DNA from: Parasedimentitalea marina
Lineage (GTDB): Bacteria; Pseudomonadota; Alphaproteobacteria; Rhodobacterales; Rhodobacteraceae
NCBI RefSeq assembly: GCF_004006175.1
Contig: NZ_CP033219.1
Location: 3,224,001 to 3,288,000, forward strand
Length of the DNA stretch: 64,000 bases
Direction of reading: 5' to 3'
Shown piece after piece: positions 36,524 to 46,394 of this stretch. Under the pieces are notes generated by a model. It did no database searches. It was not told the origin of the DNA and worked only from the letters and a program-made list of their open reading frames with translations. Numbering within the stretch: position 1 is the stretch's first letter; each line of letters begins with the position of its first letter. Made by a program: the position numbers and the translations under genes.

Positions 36524-36815
36524 AGCGTCCCAGGATCTGCATCTGACACCCAGAGCGAGTGATCTCAGCTCTGGTCTTGCCCTGAGCCGGCAAGCAGGTG
36601 GTCAAATTTCGAAATCTCAAGTGGCCAGACTTCGCCATCTTCAGAACCGCCCAAGACGCTCGAACTGGTCAACCCGAAGGGCACACCGGATCAAAAAGGC
36701 TAATACTGCGTCCGCCCTCATGCGCTCCCGTCCGGCAGGCCAGCATCACAGATGCAGGTCTACCCGTTGGGCATGGCACCTGCGGTGCGCGAAAACATAG
36801 TAGCCAGACTACAAA

Positions 36816-37202
36816 TCAGAAAATGCCCTGAAAAACCACCATAACCACGACACTGGCCACCCAATAACCTGCATCAACTCCCCGCGCATAGGCACTGTTC
36901 TTTCGAAACAACCCGCCAGCGTAGCCCATGACGGAAAACGCAACCACTGCCAGAATAATAGTAAGCAACGCATTCGACACGGCGGTAACGCCGACCAGCC
37001 AACTGACCAGAAACAGGCCCAGTATCTGAAACATCATGGCCGCCTTGGGCATCTCATCAGCCGACCCCATTGAAACCCCGACACCGTCAGCCCATTTTGT
37101 GCCAAACAGCTTGGGCGAGTACCAAAGCCAACCCAGCAGGAACGCCGCAATAGTCCCTGAAAAAACTCCGATCCAACTAACACCCTGAAAAAGTTCTGCC
37201 AT
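36816..37202 (-). CDS. DUF1761 family membrane protein
   Basis: A 128-residue protein with four predicted helices: WIGVFSGTIAAFLLGWLWYS, MMFQILGLFLVSWLVGVTAV, NALLTIILAVVAFSVMGYAGG and AGYWVASVVVMVVFQGIF. The WYSPKLFG motif after helix 1 is typical of DUF1761. Function unknown. It sits inside the urate cluster between uraH and the LysR gene, but may be a bystander. Confidence 0.8.
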   Translation of the reverse strand: MAELFQGVSWIGVFSGTIAAFLLGWLWYSPKLFGTKWADGVGVSMGSADEMPKAAMMFQILGLFLVSWLVGVTAVSNALLTIILAVVAFSVMGYAGGLFRKNSAYARGVDAGYWVASVVVMVVFQGIF

Positions 37203-37357
37203 GTATCTAACCCTTTTACTATGTGATGCAGACCGCACCTCTCGCTATTTAACCACAAAGTTAATTAACGAGTCAACGCATAGCTGACACCAGCCAGATA
37301 CCCCGGAACTTCTGTTCCGGCATTCAGAAAACAGCCAACGACTGCGGATACGAACCA

Positions 37358-37375
37358 CACCGCGCTTGCGCGGTG
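37358..37375. terminator. Hairpin CACCGCGC-tt-GCGCGGTG downstream of the LysR gene
   Basis: Perfect 8-bp stem with a TT centre, 36 nt past the LysR stop. It shares the 14-nt core CCGCGCTTGCGCGG with the larger palindrome at 52441-52478. Confidence 0.5.
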
Positions 37376-37411
37376 CCATGCTCAAACCCTGCACTGGGCT
37401 GTCAGGCCCAT

Positions 37412-38353
37412 TCAGGGGCGGGAGACCATCTTTGCAACGCGAGCCTCGGCTTCACGAATGCTCCGAGCCATGTTCTCGGTCATAAAGTCCATGAATAGAC
37501 GGGTTTTAGGGTCCTGATGGCGACGGTGTGTATACAGGCAAGCCATCTGAACCGGCACCGGAGGCGTTTGTGTCGCCACCGGGATCAGCCGACCCTCACA
37601 AATATGCTCCGCCACTTCGAACACCGGTTTCAGTGCAATACCCTGGCCGGTCAACGCCCAGTCTGTCAGAACGTCGCCGTCATCACACTCATATCGCCCT
37701 GAAACTGCATATCGCTTAGGGCCTTCTGGGGTGTCCAGCATCCATTGGAACTCCGCTGCACCGGGATATCTCAGATTCAGACAGGCATGAGTGCCACTGA
37801 TTAGATCTGCACCATTCTCAGGCATGCCCTGCCGCGCCACATAGTCTGGCGACGCACAAAGCACCCGCTGACAGTCGGTGATCTTGCGGATTCTCAGATT
37901 GCTATCTTCGGGCTGACCCAGGAAGAAGGCCAGATCCAATCCTTCGGTGGTCAGGTCCACCGACCGATCTGTCAAACGCATCCGAATGCTCATTTCGGGA
38001 TACTCGGCCAGGAAATCCGGCACTTTTGGTGCCACCAATCGGCGCCCAGCCCCCAAAGGCGCGGCAATAAACAACGAGCCGCGCGGCACCTCGGTCAGGT
38101 GCATAACTTTTGCCTCGGCGGCATCCACCGTCTCCAGTATCGTCACCGCACCGCTATAATATGCCTTGCCCTGCTCAGTTGCGGTCAGATTGCGAGTGGT
38201 GCGCTGGAACAGACGGACCCCAAGATAATCCTCAAGTTGCGATATCCGTGCCGAGGTGACCGCCGGCGAAATGCGCAAGTCCCGGCCGGCCGCCGACATC
38301 GAGCCAAGTTCATAGACCCTTACAAAGGTCCGAATGTTATCAAGATAGGACAT
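37412..38353 (-). CDS. LysR family transcriptional regulator
   Basis: A 313-residue LTTR with an N-terminal winged helix (TFVRVYELGSMSAAGRDLRISPAVTSARISQLEDYLGVRLFQRTTRNLTATEQG) and a periplasmic-binding-protein-like effector domain (GSLFIAAPLGAGRRLVAPKVPDFLAEYP). Start MSYLDNIRTF at 38353. It is divergent from puuD across 98 nt and so probably controls puuD and perhaps the whole urate cluster, with a purine-pathway metabolite as inducer (inference). Confidence 0.92.
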   Translation of the reverse strand: MSYLDNIRTFVRVYELGSMSAAGRDLRISPAVTSARISQLEDYLGVRLFQRTTRNLTATEQGKAYYSGAVTILETVDAAEAKVMHLTEVPRGSLFIAAPLGAGRRLVAPKVPDFLAEYPEMSIRMRLTDRSVDLTTEGLDLAFFLGQPEDSNLRIRKITDCQRVLCASPDYVARQGMPENGADLISGTHACLNLRYPGAAEFQWMLDTPEGPKRYAVSGRYECDDGDVLTDWALTGQGIALKPVFEVAEHICEGRLIPVATQTPPVPVQMACLYTHRRHQDPKTRLFMDFMTENMARSIREAEARVAKMVSRP

Positions 38354-38451
38354 TGTTCCATTTTTTTTGATACAGTTTGATAATATGCGGGAATACCGAA
38401 TAATGCACGGCTTGCCTAGAGTGGCGGCAGACAACAATTACGGGGCCTCCA

Positions 38452-39681
38452 ATGTTTGAACTTTTAATGATGTGGGATTGGTTGAGCTTTGCTCTGCGCT
38501 GGCTGCATGTGATCACCGCCATTGCCTGGATAGGTTCCTCGTTTTATTTCATTGCCTTAGACCTTGGTCTACGCAAGGCTGCCGACCTGCCTGCAGGGGC
38601 CCATGGGGAAGAATGGCAAGTGCATGGCGGTGGATTTTACCACGTCCGAAAATATTTGGTCGCACCGTCCGAAATGCCCGAGCACCTGACTTGGTTCAAA
38701 TGGGAGAGCTATTCGACCTGGCTTAGCGGCGCGGCCTTGCTGATGGTGGTCTATTGGGCCGGCGGAGAACTGTTCCTGATTGATCAGTCCAAGGCGGATC
38801 TAACACTGTGGCAAGGTATTGCGATCTCGGCGGCCTCGTTGTCGGTGGGCTGGCTGATCTATGATCAACTGTGCAAATCCGGTCTGGCCGAGCGTCCGAC
38901 CCTGTTGATGGTACTGCTGTTTGTGCTGTTGGTGGTGATGGGCTGGGGCTTGAACCAGGTGTTCACCGGTCGCGCCATGATGCTGCATTTGGGGGCCTTC
39001 ACCGCCACCATTATGACCGCCAATGTGTTCTTCATCATCATGCCAAACCAGCGCATCGTGGTGGCAGATCTACAGGCGGGGCGCACGCCTGACAGTAAAT
39101 ACGGCAAAATCGCCAAGCTACGTTCGACCCATAACAACTACCTGACCCTGCCGGTTATCTTCCTGATGCTGTCGAACCACTATCCTCTGGCCTTTGCCAG
39201 CCAGTACAACTGGCTGATCGCGGCGCTGGTGTTCTTGATGGGGGTAACCATCCGCCATTACTTCAACACTTGCCACGCCCGCCAAGGCAACCCCACATGG
39301 ACCTGGTTGGTCACCGCATTGCTGTTCCTTGGCATCATCATCCTGTCGACCTTTGGTTTGGAAAACGAAGGCGACGCCGAGGACCAGGCAGCTCTGCGGG
39401 GCACTGCATTGGTGATGGCCCAGACCGAGGGTTTTGAAGAGGTTCATGAGCTGGTGCTGGGGCGCTGCTCCATGTGCCATGCGCGCGAACCATTTTGGGA
39501 CGGCATCCGCCGCGCGCCCAAGGGGATACTATTGGAAACCGAAGCTGACGTTGCCCGGCAGGCCGATGCGATTTACCTGCATGCTGGTGTAACCGATGCG
39601 ATGCCGCCTGCCAACGTGACGTTCATGGAACCCGAAGACCGGGCCGCCATCCGTCGCTGGTTTCGCGCAGCCCAGATGTAA
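38452..39681 (+). CDS. puuD: Membrane-bound cytochrome-c-type urate oxidase
   Basis: Oxidises urate to 5-hydroxyisourate and passes electrons through its C-terminal heme c domain. 409 residues. The N-terminal 310 residues contain about eight helices (WLHVITAIAWIGSSFYFIALDLGLRK at the start, then HGGGFYHVRKYLVAP) as in the DUF989/PuuD family. The single heme c motif CSMCH is at residues 339-343, with a likely axial Met in the DAMPPANVTFM region. The DNA reads through without a break. Divergent LysR upstream; terminator hairpin after the stop. Confidence 0.95.
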   Translation: MFELLMMWDWLSFALRWLHVITAIAWIGSSFYFIALDLGLRKAADLPAGAHGEEWQVHGGGFYHVRKYLVAPSEMPEHLTWFKWESYSTWLSGAALLMVVYWAGGELFLIDQSKADLTLWQGIAISAASLSVGWLIYDQLCKSGLAERPTLLMVLLFVLLVVMGWGLNQVFTGRAMMLHLGAFTATIMTANVFFIIMPNQRIVVADLQAGRTPDSKYGKIAKLRSTHNNYLTLPVIFLMLSNHYPLAFASQYNWLIAALVFLMGVTIRHYFNTCHARQGNPTWTWLVTALLFLGIIILSTFGLENEGDAEDQAALRGTALVMAQTEGFEEVHELVLGRCSMCHAREPFWDGIRRAPKGILLETEADVARQADAIYLHAGVTDAMPPANVTFMEPEDRAAIRRWFRAAQM

Positions 39682-39689
39682 TCGGCGCG

Positions 39690-39707
39690 GGGGGCAGCGT
39701 TGCCCCC
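39690..39707 (+). terminator. Hairpin after puuD
   Basis: GGGGGCA-gcgt-TGCCCCC, 8 nt after the stop codon. No T run follows, so termination strength is uncertain. Confidence 0.45.
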
Positions 39708-39866
39708 TACAGACCCAGGTTGACCTGTCACCGAACAGAGCGACGCCCAGAAGATGAATTCTCACCTTCTACCCCCTCTCCTGGTGTGTTAACCGTGATC
39801 CCACCGCATACATCTCTGCTGTTTTCCAGAGAGGTCGGATTATTCAGGCAGCCCCGGAGCCCGCCG

Positions 39867-41678
39867 ATGTTTTTTTCTCGGCGCTTACGCCAGATCACAC
39901 GCGCATTTGTATTCAGCCTTTGCAGTATGGGCCTGTCCCTGCCGAATACGGTACAAGCAGCCAGCACCGACCTAACGGCTCCGGGCGCAAGCGAAGAATT
40001 GACCGCAAGGCTACGCGACGCTTCGGCCGTTATGTCGGTTCAGCCCGACATCGATGTGCAGGGGCTTTTGGCGACCGCGCTGTCCGATTATCGTACATTG
40101 GTGCAGGTTCTTTACGACACCGGCCATTTTTCGCCTGAGGTGCATATTCGGCTCGACGGCCGGGAAGCGGCCTCTATCCAGCCGCTTTATCCGCCACGAT
40201 CCATCGATGCGATTGTCATTACAGTCAATACCGGGCCAAGGTTCACCTTTGGCACCGCCGGTGTGACACCGATGCCCGACCCAAGCGAAGTGGAAATCCC
40301 CGAGACTTTCGCCCCCGGACAGCCTGCCAGCACCGGCGCCATTCGCGACGCCAACCATGCTGGACTAAAGGCATGGCGTCACGCTGGCCATGCCAAGGTC
40401 GCGCTGGAATCGCAGGACATCACGGCCAATCATGTGCAGGCCCGTATCAATGCCACCCTGCACCTGAACCCGGGACCACACCTGCGGTTTGGTCAGTTGC
40501 ACCAGACCGGTGAAACAGCCGTGAACCCCGAGGCGATCCGCCGGATCGCAGGCTTTCCCACTGGTGAGCCCTATCATCCGGACGACCTGGCCAAGGCTGC
40601 AACACGATTGCGCCGCACCGGCACCTTTTCCGCAGTCTCAATGACCGAAGCCCAACAGCCCAATCCCGATGGCACGCTGGATTTCACCGCCGATTTCGAA
40701 GACCTGCCCCAGCGACGCCTGACATTCGGGGCCGAGCTGAGCTCGAGCGACGGGCTAGAGCTGACCGGCACCTGGATGCACCGCAACCTGTTTGGCAACG
40801 CCGAAAAACTACGGTTTGAAACTCGGCTTAGTGGCATTGGCAGCAGTAGCGACCTGGACGGGCGCATCAGTCTGCGCCTGGACCGCCCAGCCACCTTAGG
40901 CCCCGACGACAACACCTATTATCTGCTCGAGGTCGAACGCCTAGACGAAGAACACTATACCGCCACCCGCGGGTTGGGCGCCATCGGTGTGCGGCGGGTG
41001 TTCTCGGATACATTGTTTGCCGAAGGCTCGCTTGGGTTTGAATCCATCCTGGCCGAAGACGTATTTGGTAAACGCAGGTTCAAGTATGCGCAGGGCAATC
41101 TACGCGTCGAGAAAGACGCGCGCAACAACCGGGTCAGTGCAACGGATGGCTACTATCTGGATGCGCGTCTGGTGCCCTTCCTCGGGCTGGACGGCAGTAA
41201 ATCCGGCGCACAGATCAAACTGGACGGGCGGATCTATTACGCCTTGGGCGGCTCAAACTCCGTGGTACTGGCAGGCCGGGTCCAACTGGGGTCGGTCATT
41301 GGCCCGAACCTAAGCGAAGTGTCCCCCACAATGCTGTTCTTCTCAGGCGGAGCGGGTTCTGTACGCGGCCATGAGTACCAATCACTGGGTGTTCCAGTCA
41401 CAGGCGGCACCGCCGGTGGTAAAGGTTACCTGGCCCTGTCCGGCGAAGTCCGTGGCAAAGTCAGCGAAAAGATATCGCTGGTGGGCTTCTATGACCTTGG
41501 ACTGGTGGACGAAAGCAGCTTGGTCTCCGGGTCCTCGCAACGCCACGCAGGCGCCGGGCTTGGTCTGCGCTATGACGTCGCGGGCATTGGGCCGCTCCGG
41601 CTGGATCTGGCCTATCCGGTTGATGGCAGCAGCAGCGACGGGGTGCAGTTTTACATCGGCATAGGACAAGCGTTTTGA
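39867..41678 (+). CDS. tamA: TamA: BamA/Omp85-family outer membrane translocation subunit
   Basis: A 603-residue outer-membrane protein that, with TamB, assembles autotransporters and helps lipid transport to the outer membrane. The N terminus has a signal peptide (ending NTVQAAS). Residues 60-330 hold POTRA domains, and the C-terminal half is the Omp85 beta-barrel, with AGSVRGHEYQSLG (the VRGY/F-type lid motif) and a terminal GVQFYIGIGQAF strand ending in Phe. ATG 39867 gives MFFSRRLRQ; upstream in-frame sequence is not signal-like. Its stop overlaps the tamB TTG start. Confidence 0.93.
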   Translation: MFFSRRLRQITRAFVFSLCSMGLSLPNTVQAASTDLTAPGASEELTARLRDASAVMSVQPDIDVQGLLATALSDYRTLVQVLYDTGHFSPEVHIRLDGREAASIQPLYPPRSIDAIVITVNTGPRFTFGTAGVTPMPDPSEVEIPETFAPGQPASTGAIRDANHAGLKAWRHAGHAKVALESQDITANHVQARINATLHLNPGPHLRFGQLHQTGETAVNPEAIRRIAGFPTGEPYHPDDLAKAATRLRRTGTFSAVSMTEAQQPNPDGTLDFTADFEDLPQRRLTFGAELSSSDGLELTGTWMHRNLFGNAEKLRFETRLSGIGSSSDLDGRISLRLDRPATLGPDDNTYYLLEVERLDEEHYTATRGLGAIGVRRVFSDTLFAEGSLGFESILAEDVFGKRRFKYAQGNLRVEKDARNNRVSATDGYYLDARLVPFLGLDGSKSGAQIKLDGRIYYALGGSNSVVLAGRVQLGSVIGPNLSEVSPTMLFFSGGAGSVRGHEYQSLGVPVTGGTAGGKGYLALSGEVRGKVSEKISLVGFYDLGLVDESSLVSGSSQRHAGAGLGLRYDVAGIGPLRLDLAYPVDGSSSDGVQFYIGIGQAF

Positions 41679-44600
41679 ACAGATTCCTCACGTACACTCT
41701 GGCCGTCACCTTGGCTGCAACACCTCTGGCCGCCCAGGACAGTGGCAGCGAAGAGGCCGGCGGGTTTTTGGTCGAATTCCTTGAGGATTCGCTGTCAGGT
41801 GACAACCGTCAGATCAGCGTGATTGGGATGGAAGGTGCATTTTCGTCCTCGGCCACGATCAAGCAGATCACTGTATCGGATGATGATGGCATCTGGTTGA
41901 CCATCGACAACGCGGTGCTGGATTGGAACCGGCTGGCGCTGATCCAGGGCAAATTCTCGGTCAATGCCCTGACCGCCGACGCTGTCCGCGTCAGCCGCAA
42001 GCCCAAGCCCACCCCGCCAGACCCGACACTGCCAACGCCTGAGGCCACTCCATTTCAGCTGCCGGACCTTCCTGTCGCTGTTGAGGTCGGTGAAATCCGC
42101 GTGAACCAGATCGAGCTGGGCAAGGAGCTGATGGGGACTGCTGCCAGCCTGTCACTGAACGGAGCGCTTAAGTTGGCGGATGGCGCATTGGACAGCGACC
42201 TAATGGTGGCGCGACTGGACAGGCCCGGTGATCTGTTGCGCCTGGATGCGTCCTTTGTCAATGAAACCAGTGTGATCACATTGGATCTGGCCCTTGAGGA
42301 AGCCGCCAGTGGTTTGGTCTCAACGCTCATTGATCTGCCCGGTCGCCCGACAGTTCGGCTGTCGGTGCAGGGCACAGGCCCTGTCGACAACTTCAACGCC
42401 AACCTCGAACTGGACACCAATGGAACCCGGCGTCTGGACGGGCAAGTGGTTCTGGCGGCCCAGCCTTTGGGCGACTCTGAAACCCCGAACGGTATTGATT
42501 TTTCGGCCGACCTAAACGGTGATATCGACCCGTTGATCGCCCCCCCTTACCGGCCCTTCTTTGGTCCCGGCATCCGCGCCAATCTAAAGGGGCACAACGG
42601 CCCGGATGGCCGTATCACACTGGATAATCTGGTGTTGCGCACCCAGGCCTTGCAACTGACTGGTGCTTTGGAACTGGCCCCCGGCGGCGTGCTTGAGACC
42701 GCCAACATCAAGGCCGCAATCACACCGCCCGTCGGTCAGGCGGCGGTCCTGTTGCCGGTTGCCGGCGGGTCCACGACATTGGCTGGCATCGAATTGACGG
42801 CGCATAAAACCGCCAGTTCCGACTGGCAGATCAAGGCGCTGCTGGATCGATTGAACCATCCAGGGCTGTCGCTGGCGCGAGCCGAACTGAGTGCTGCGGG
42901 GACGTTGGAGCAGAGCAATGGCTTTGCCATCAGCGGTGACATTGATGCGATCCTGACCGGGGTCAAGCCGGACGATCCGGCCCTGGCCCAGGCCCTTGGC
43001 GACCAAATCAGCTTTGCGGGAAATCTGGCCACACAGGACGGCGCAGGGCTGAAAATCACTGACATGGCGCTGCGCGGCAGTGACTATCGTGCCAGCGGCG
43101 ATGCTCAGATCGAGGGGCTGGACACTGGGCTGAAAATCACCACCGACCTGCATTTAGATGCGGAGGATCTGGCACGGTTCTCAGGGCTGGCAGGCCGGCC
43201 AATCGGCGGCGCAGTCAATGCGGCGGTCAAAGGGTTCACGGCCCCTCTGTCGGGTACGTTTGATATCGACTTAGCTGTGCGGGGGGATCAGTTGAGTTCG
43301 GGTATTGCCCAGGTCGACTCGCTGATTGCTGGTATCACCACGCTGAATCTGCGCGCCGCGCGTGGGGCAGATGGGCTGCGTATCGACCAGTTTGATCTGA
43401 CCAACCCGGCCTTATCAGCATTGGCACAGGGCCAACTGGACAGCCGGACCGGATCCCTAACCCTGTCCGCCCGCCTAAACGACATTGGCCCGCTGGTCCC
43501 ACAAACCTCTGGCCCACTAGAGCTAAGCGCTGATGTCACGCGGGACGGCGACTCACTGGCTGGCAAGATGCAACTGCTGGGCCCAAATGCCTCGCGCGCA
43601 GTGCTGGATGGAACTATTGATAGCAGCGGCGCAGCGGATATGGTTTTTGAGGCCGCACTTGAGGATCTGCAGCGGTTTTTGCCGGAACTGGCCGGCAAAC
43701 TATCTGCACAGGGCAAAGCCAGCCGCCGCTCTGGCATCTGGCAGGTCGACAGCAATGTGACCGGCCCCGCAGGTATCGACACCTCCGTCACCGGCAGTTG
43801 GGACGAGGCCAAATCCACTGCAGACATGCGTGCCACAGGCCAGTTGCGCCTGGATGCCGCCAACCTGTTCATCACGCCCAACTCGGTGCGTGGGGTGGCA
43901 AAGTTCGATATGTCCCTGATTGGCCCGCCCGCACTGGAATCGCTTATCGGCACAATTTCAACCACTGGCACGACATTGGCAATTCCAGGTGCCAAGCAAC
44001 AGATCGAGGCGATCACGGCCACCATTTCGGTTGCGCAATCAAGCGCCAGGATTCAAGTCTCGGCACGGCCACGTGAAGGTGGTGCCGTCCGTATATCTGG
44101 CCCGCTATCGCTGGCTGCACCGTTTGATGGCAACATTCAGGTGGCTTTGGACAGCGTGGTTCTAACTGACAACCTGATGTATGAAACCGTGCTGAACGGC
44201 GCGCTTGGCTATAGTGGCCCGCTGGCGGGCAACGGACGGTTGGCCGGGCACATCAATATCGGTGAAACCAACATCAATCTGGCCGCCGCCGGTGGCTCGG
44301 TAACTTCGGCGCCAATCCCGCCAATCCGCCACCTGAACGAGCCCAGCACCTCACGCCAGACCCGAGCCCGCGCCGGGTTGATTGATCAGGCCAAACCCGG
44401 CAGTGGCCCCGACATTGCACTGGATATCATGATCAACGCCCCTGACCGTATTTTTGCGCGCGGACGTGGATTGCAGGCTGAATTGGGCGGTCAGATCCAT
44501 GTCCGCGGCAGCACCGCCAATCTGGCCCCTTCCGGGCAAATCGGCCTGATCCGCGGCAATTTCAACCTGTTGGGACGCCAGTTGGAACTGGACGAAGGCC

Positions 44601-45088
44601 GGGTCACCCTGCAGGGCAATCTGGTGCCTTATCTTGACTTCAAATCCACTGCCAGCACGTCCGAAGGATCGGCCACGATGGAAATCTCAGGCTTGATAGA
44701 TGCGCCGGTGATCAAGGTCTACTCGGACCCTGCCCGCCCCAGCGAAGAGGCTTTGGCCCTGCTGTTGTTTGGCGACAACATCCAGGATCTATCCCCCCTT
44801 GCACTGGCGCGCATGGCCGGTTCGCTGCGAGAACTCAGCGGCCGTGGCGGCGGAACCGAAGGCGCATTGCGCGATGAAACCGGGGCCGATGAGGCCGCCC
44901 TAAGCCTGAATGGTCTGGGCCTTGGCGGCTATGTCGCCGACAACGTCTACACCGACTTTAACGTCAACACCCAAGGCGAGAGCGAATTGAACATCAACCT
45001 GGACCTCACAAAAAGTGTGACGGTCACCGGCACTGTCGAAAGCGATGGCGACACCGGTGTTGGGTTGTTTTTCAAGAAGGATTATTAA
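41675..45088 (+). CDS. tamB: TamB translocation and assembly module protein
   Basis: A 1137-residue AsmA/TamB-type bridge protein spanning the periplasm. The N-terminal hydrophobic anchor (FLTYTLAVTLAATPLAA) is followed by a long beta-rich, repeat-like region (beta-taco groove). The DUF490 C-terminal domain is recognisable by GRVTLQGNLVPYLDFKSTAS, APVIKVYSDPARPSEEALALLLFGD and the terminal KSVTVTGTVESDGDTGVGLFFKKDY. Translation starts at a TTG overlapping the tamA stop (TTGA), so the two are coupled. Its 3' end overlaps the convergent glk gene by 17 nt. Confidence 0.93.
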   Translation: MNRFLTYTLAVTLAATPLAAQDSGSEEAGGFLVEFLEDSLSGDNRQISVIGMEGAFSSSATIKQITVSDDDGIWLTIDNAVLDWNRLALIQGKFSVNALTADAVRVSRKPKPTPPDPTLPTPEATPFQLPDLPVAVEVGEIRVNQIELGKELMGTAASLSLNGALKLADGALDSDLMVARLDRPGDLLRLDASFVNETSVITLDLALEEAASGLVSTLIDLPGRPTVRLSVQGTGPVDNFNANLELDTNGTRRLDGQVVLAAQPLGDSETPNGIDFSADLNGDIDPLIAPPYRPFFGPGIRANLKGHNGPDGRITLDNLVLRTQALQLTGALELAPGGVLETANIKAAITPPVGQAAVLLPVAGGSTTLAGIELTAHKTASSDWQIKALLDRLNHPGLSLARAELSAAGTLEQSNGFAISGDIDAILTGVKPDDPALAQALGDQISFAGNLATQDGAGLKITDMALRGSDYRASGDAQIEGLDTGLKITTDLHLDAEDLARFSGLAGRPIGGAVNAAVKGFTAPLSGTFDIDLAVRGDQLSSGIAQVDSLIAGITTLNLRAARGADGLRIDQFDLTNPALSALAQGQLDSRTGSLTLSARLNDIGPLVPQTSGPLELSADVTRDGDSLAGKMQLLGPNASRAVLDGTIDSSGAADMVFEAALEDLQRFLPELAGKLSAQGKASRRSGIWQVDSNVTGPAGIDTSVTGSWDEAKSTADMRATGQLRLDAANLFITPNSVRGVAKFDMSLIGPPALESLIGTISTTGTTLAIPGAKQQIEAITATISVAQSSARIQVSARPREGGAVRISGPLSLAAPFDGNIQVALDSVVLTDNLMYETVLNGALGYSGPLAGNGRLAGHINIGETNINLAAAGGSVTSAPIPPIRHLNEPSTSRQTRARAGLIDQAKPGSGPDIALDIMINAPDRIFARGRGLQAELGGQIHVRGSTANLAPSGQIGLIRGNFNLLGRQLELDEGRVTLQGNLVPYLDFKSTASTSEGSATMEISGLIDAPVIKVYSDPARPSEEALALLLFGDNIQDLSPLALARMAGSLRELSGRGGGTEGALRDETGADEAALSLNGLGLGGYVADNVYTDFNVNTQGESELNINLDLTKSVTVTGTVESDGDTGVGLFFKKDY

Positions 45089-46031
45089 CGCCGGACACCG
45101 CCTCTAGCGCCACCCGCGCAGAGCCGCTGACCCCGGCGGCGTCGTCAGTGATAACCCACAGCGGGATCTGTTGGCACTGCTCTTGCAGCAAACCATCCCC
45201 CTGAGAAAACCCCTCAAGGAACTGCATTTGCGCGGACGAGCCGAGCAGCGCACGCGACACGCTACCGGCAAAAAACAGGCCTTGGCCGGGCATGTAGGTC
45301 GGAACCAGATTATACGCAAACAACCCCAGCAATTCTGCCCAGGTTTCTACTGTATGGGCAGCTGCACTGTCTGAGTCGGCTTGGTACTCTTGCATCAATT
45401 GCGCTCCGCCAGCAATCGCGACACCGCTCATTGCCTGATGAAACCGCACAAGCCCATGCCCGGAGAACAGATCCTCGTTGGTGTTAAACCCCTTCGGATC
45501 GCGCCCCAATGCCGTCTGTAGCTTTCTGTAGACCGAGGCCGGCAGATCTGCGTGCCCCATCTCTGCGCCGGCTGTATGTGTGCCGGCAACCAGGGACACG
45601 TTGAACCCAGTGCCCAGTCCCACCACCAGCGACTGATCACCCAATTGCGTTCCCGCGCGCAGCGACGACAGTTGACCGGGGCTTAAGACCGGCAATGCAT
45701 GACCTAAGGCGGCCAGATCATTGATAAGATCCATCCGCGCGCCGTCCGGTAACTGCAGCCGCGCTGCCAAGCCGTTTGCATCGCCGTGCCATGCCCGGTT
45801 GGTCAAACGATACTCATCCCCGTAAACAGGTCCGGCAACGGCAATGCACGCGCCCTGAAACTCGGGCAGATCGGGCTGGGCGCGATAGGCGGTCAGCACA
45901 TCCTCAAGGCTGGTGAAGCTGTCGTTATCAAAACTTTTCAACGCGGTAACGCCGATTTCCGGGCCCGCCAATGCCAACCGTGTATTGCTGCCGCCAACAT
46001 CGCCGACCAGTACCGTGACATCCGTGTTCAT
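45072..46031 (-). CDS. glk: Glucokinase (Glk family)
   Basis: Phosphorylates glucose with ATP. A 319-residue member of the hexokinase-fold Glk family: the phosphate-1 motif VGDVGGSNTRLALAG near the start, AVAGPVYGDEYRLTNRAW, the catalytic aspartate in LINDLAALGHALP, VVGLGTGFNVSLV, and LFFAGSVSRALL. EMGHADLP carries the sugar-binding glutamate. Single gene, convergent with tamB (17-nt overlap). No sugar transporter next to it. Confidence 0.94.
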   Translation of the reverse strand: MNTDVTVLVGDVGGSNTRLALAGPEIGVTALKSFDNDSFTSLEDVLTAYRAQPDLPEFQGACIAVAGPVYGDEYRLTNRAWHGDANGLAARLQLPDGARMDLINDLAALGHALPVLSPGQLSSLRAGTQLGDQSLVVGLGTGFNVSLVAGTHTAGAEMGHADLPASVYRKLQTALGRDPKGFNTNEDLFSGHGLVRFHQAMSGVAIAGGAQLMQEYQADSDSAAAHTVETWAELLGLFAYNLVPTYMPGQGLFFAGSVSRALLGSSAQMQFLEGFSQGDGLLQEQCQQIPLWVITDDAAGVSGSARVALEAVSGVNNPS

Positions 46032-46394
46032 CCAGCTGAGCCCTTATTCGTTCTATCCACAAGGAAATGGTGCGGCAAATCACGCCCAATTGCAAATGCT
46101 CAGGGGATCTATGTTTGCGCTCACATGCCAATTGCCCAATTTAGCGCCAGTAGTCAACATCGGGTGAGTGTGGTTGCCATAAATGCAGCTCTGTCCAGCC
46201 CGAAAAGCGTGAGAATACTGTCAACGGTCACCTCCCTTGCGCCGATTTGATACGTGATCTGCCCCAACGGCGCATCTGTAGGGGTTGACCCAGAGTGGTG
46301 CGATGGCCGATGACCGTCAGAGGGGCCATCTGTATCTGGCCACCATCAGATCATAACGCCGCGCGATGCGGACGAACCGCTAAGCAAGGGCCGG
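46032..46394. other. 363-nt gap between glk and the PPTase gene
   Basis: It should contain the promoters for both divergent genes. I found no convincing hexamer pair, hairpin, small gene or repeat. Confidence 0.3.
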
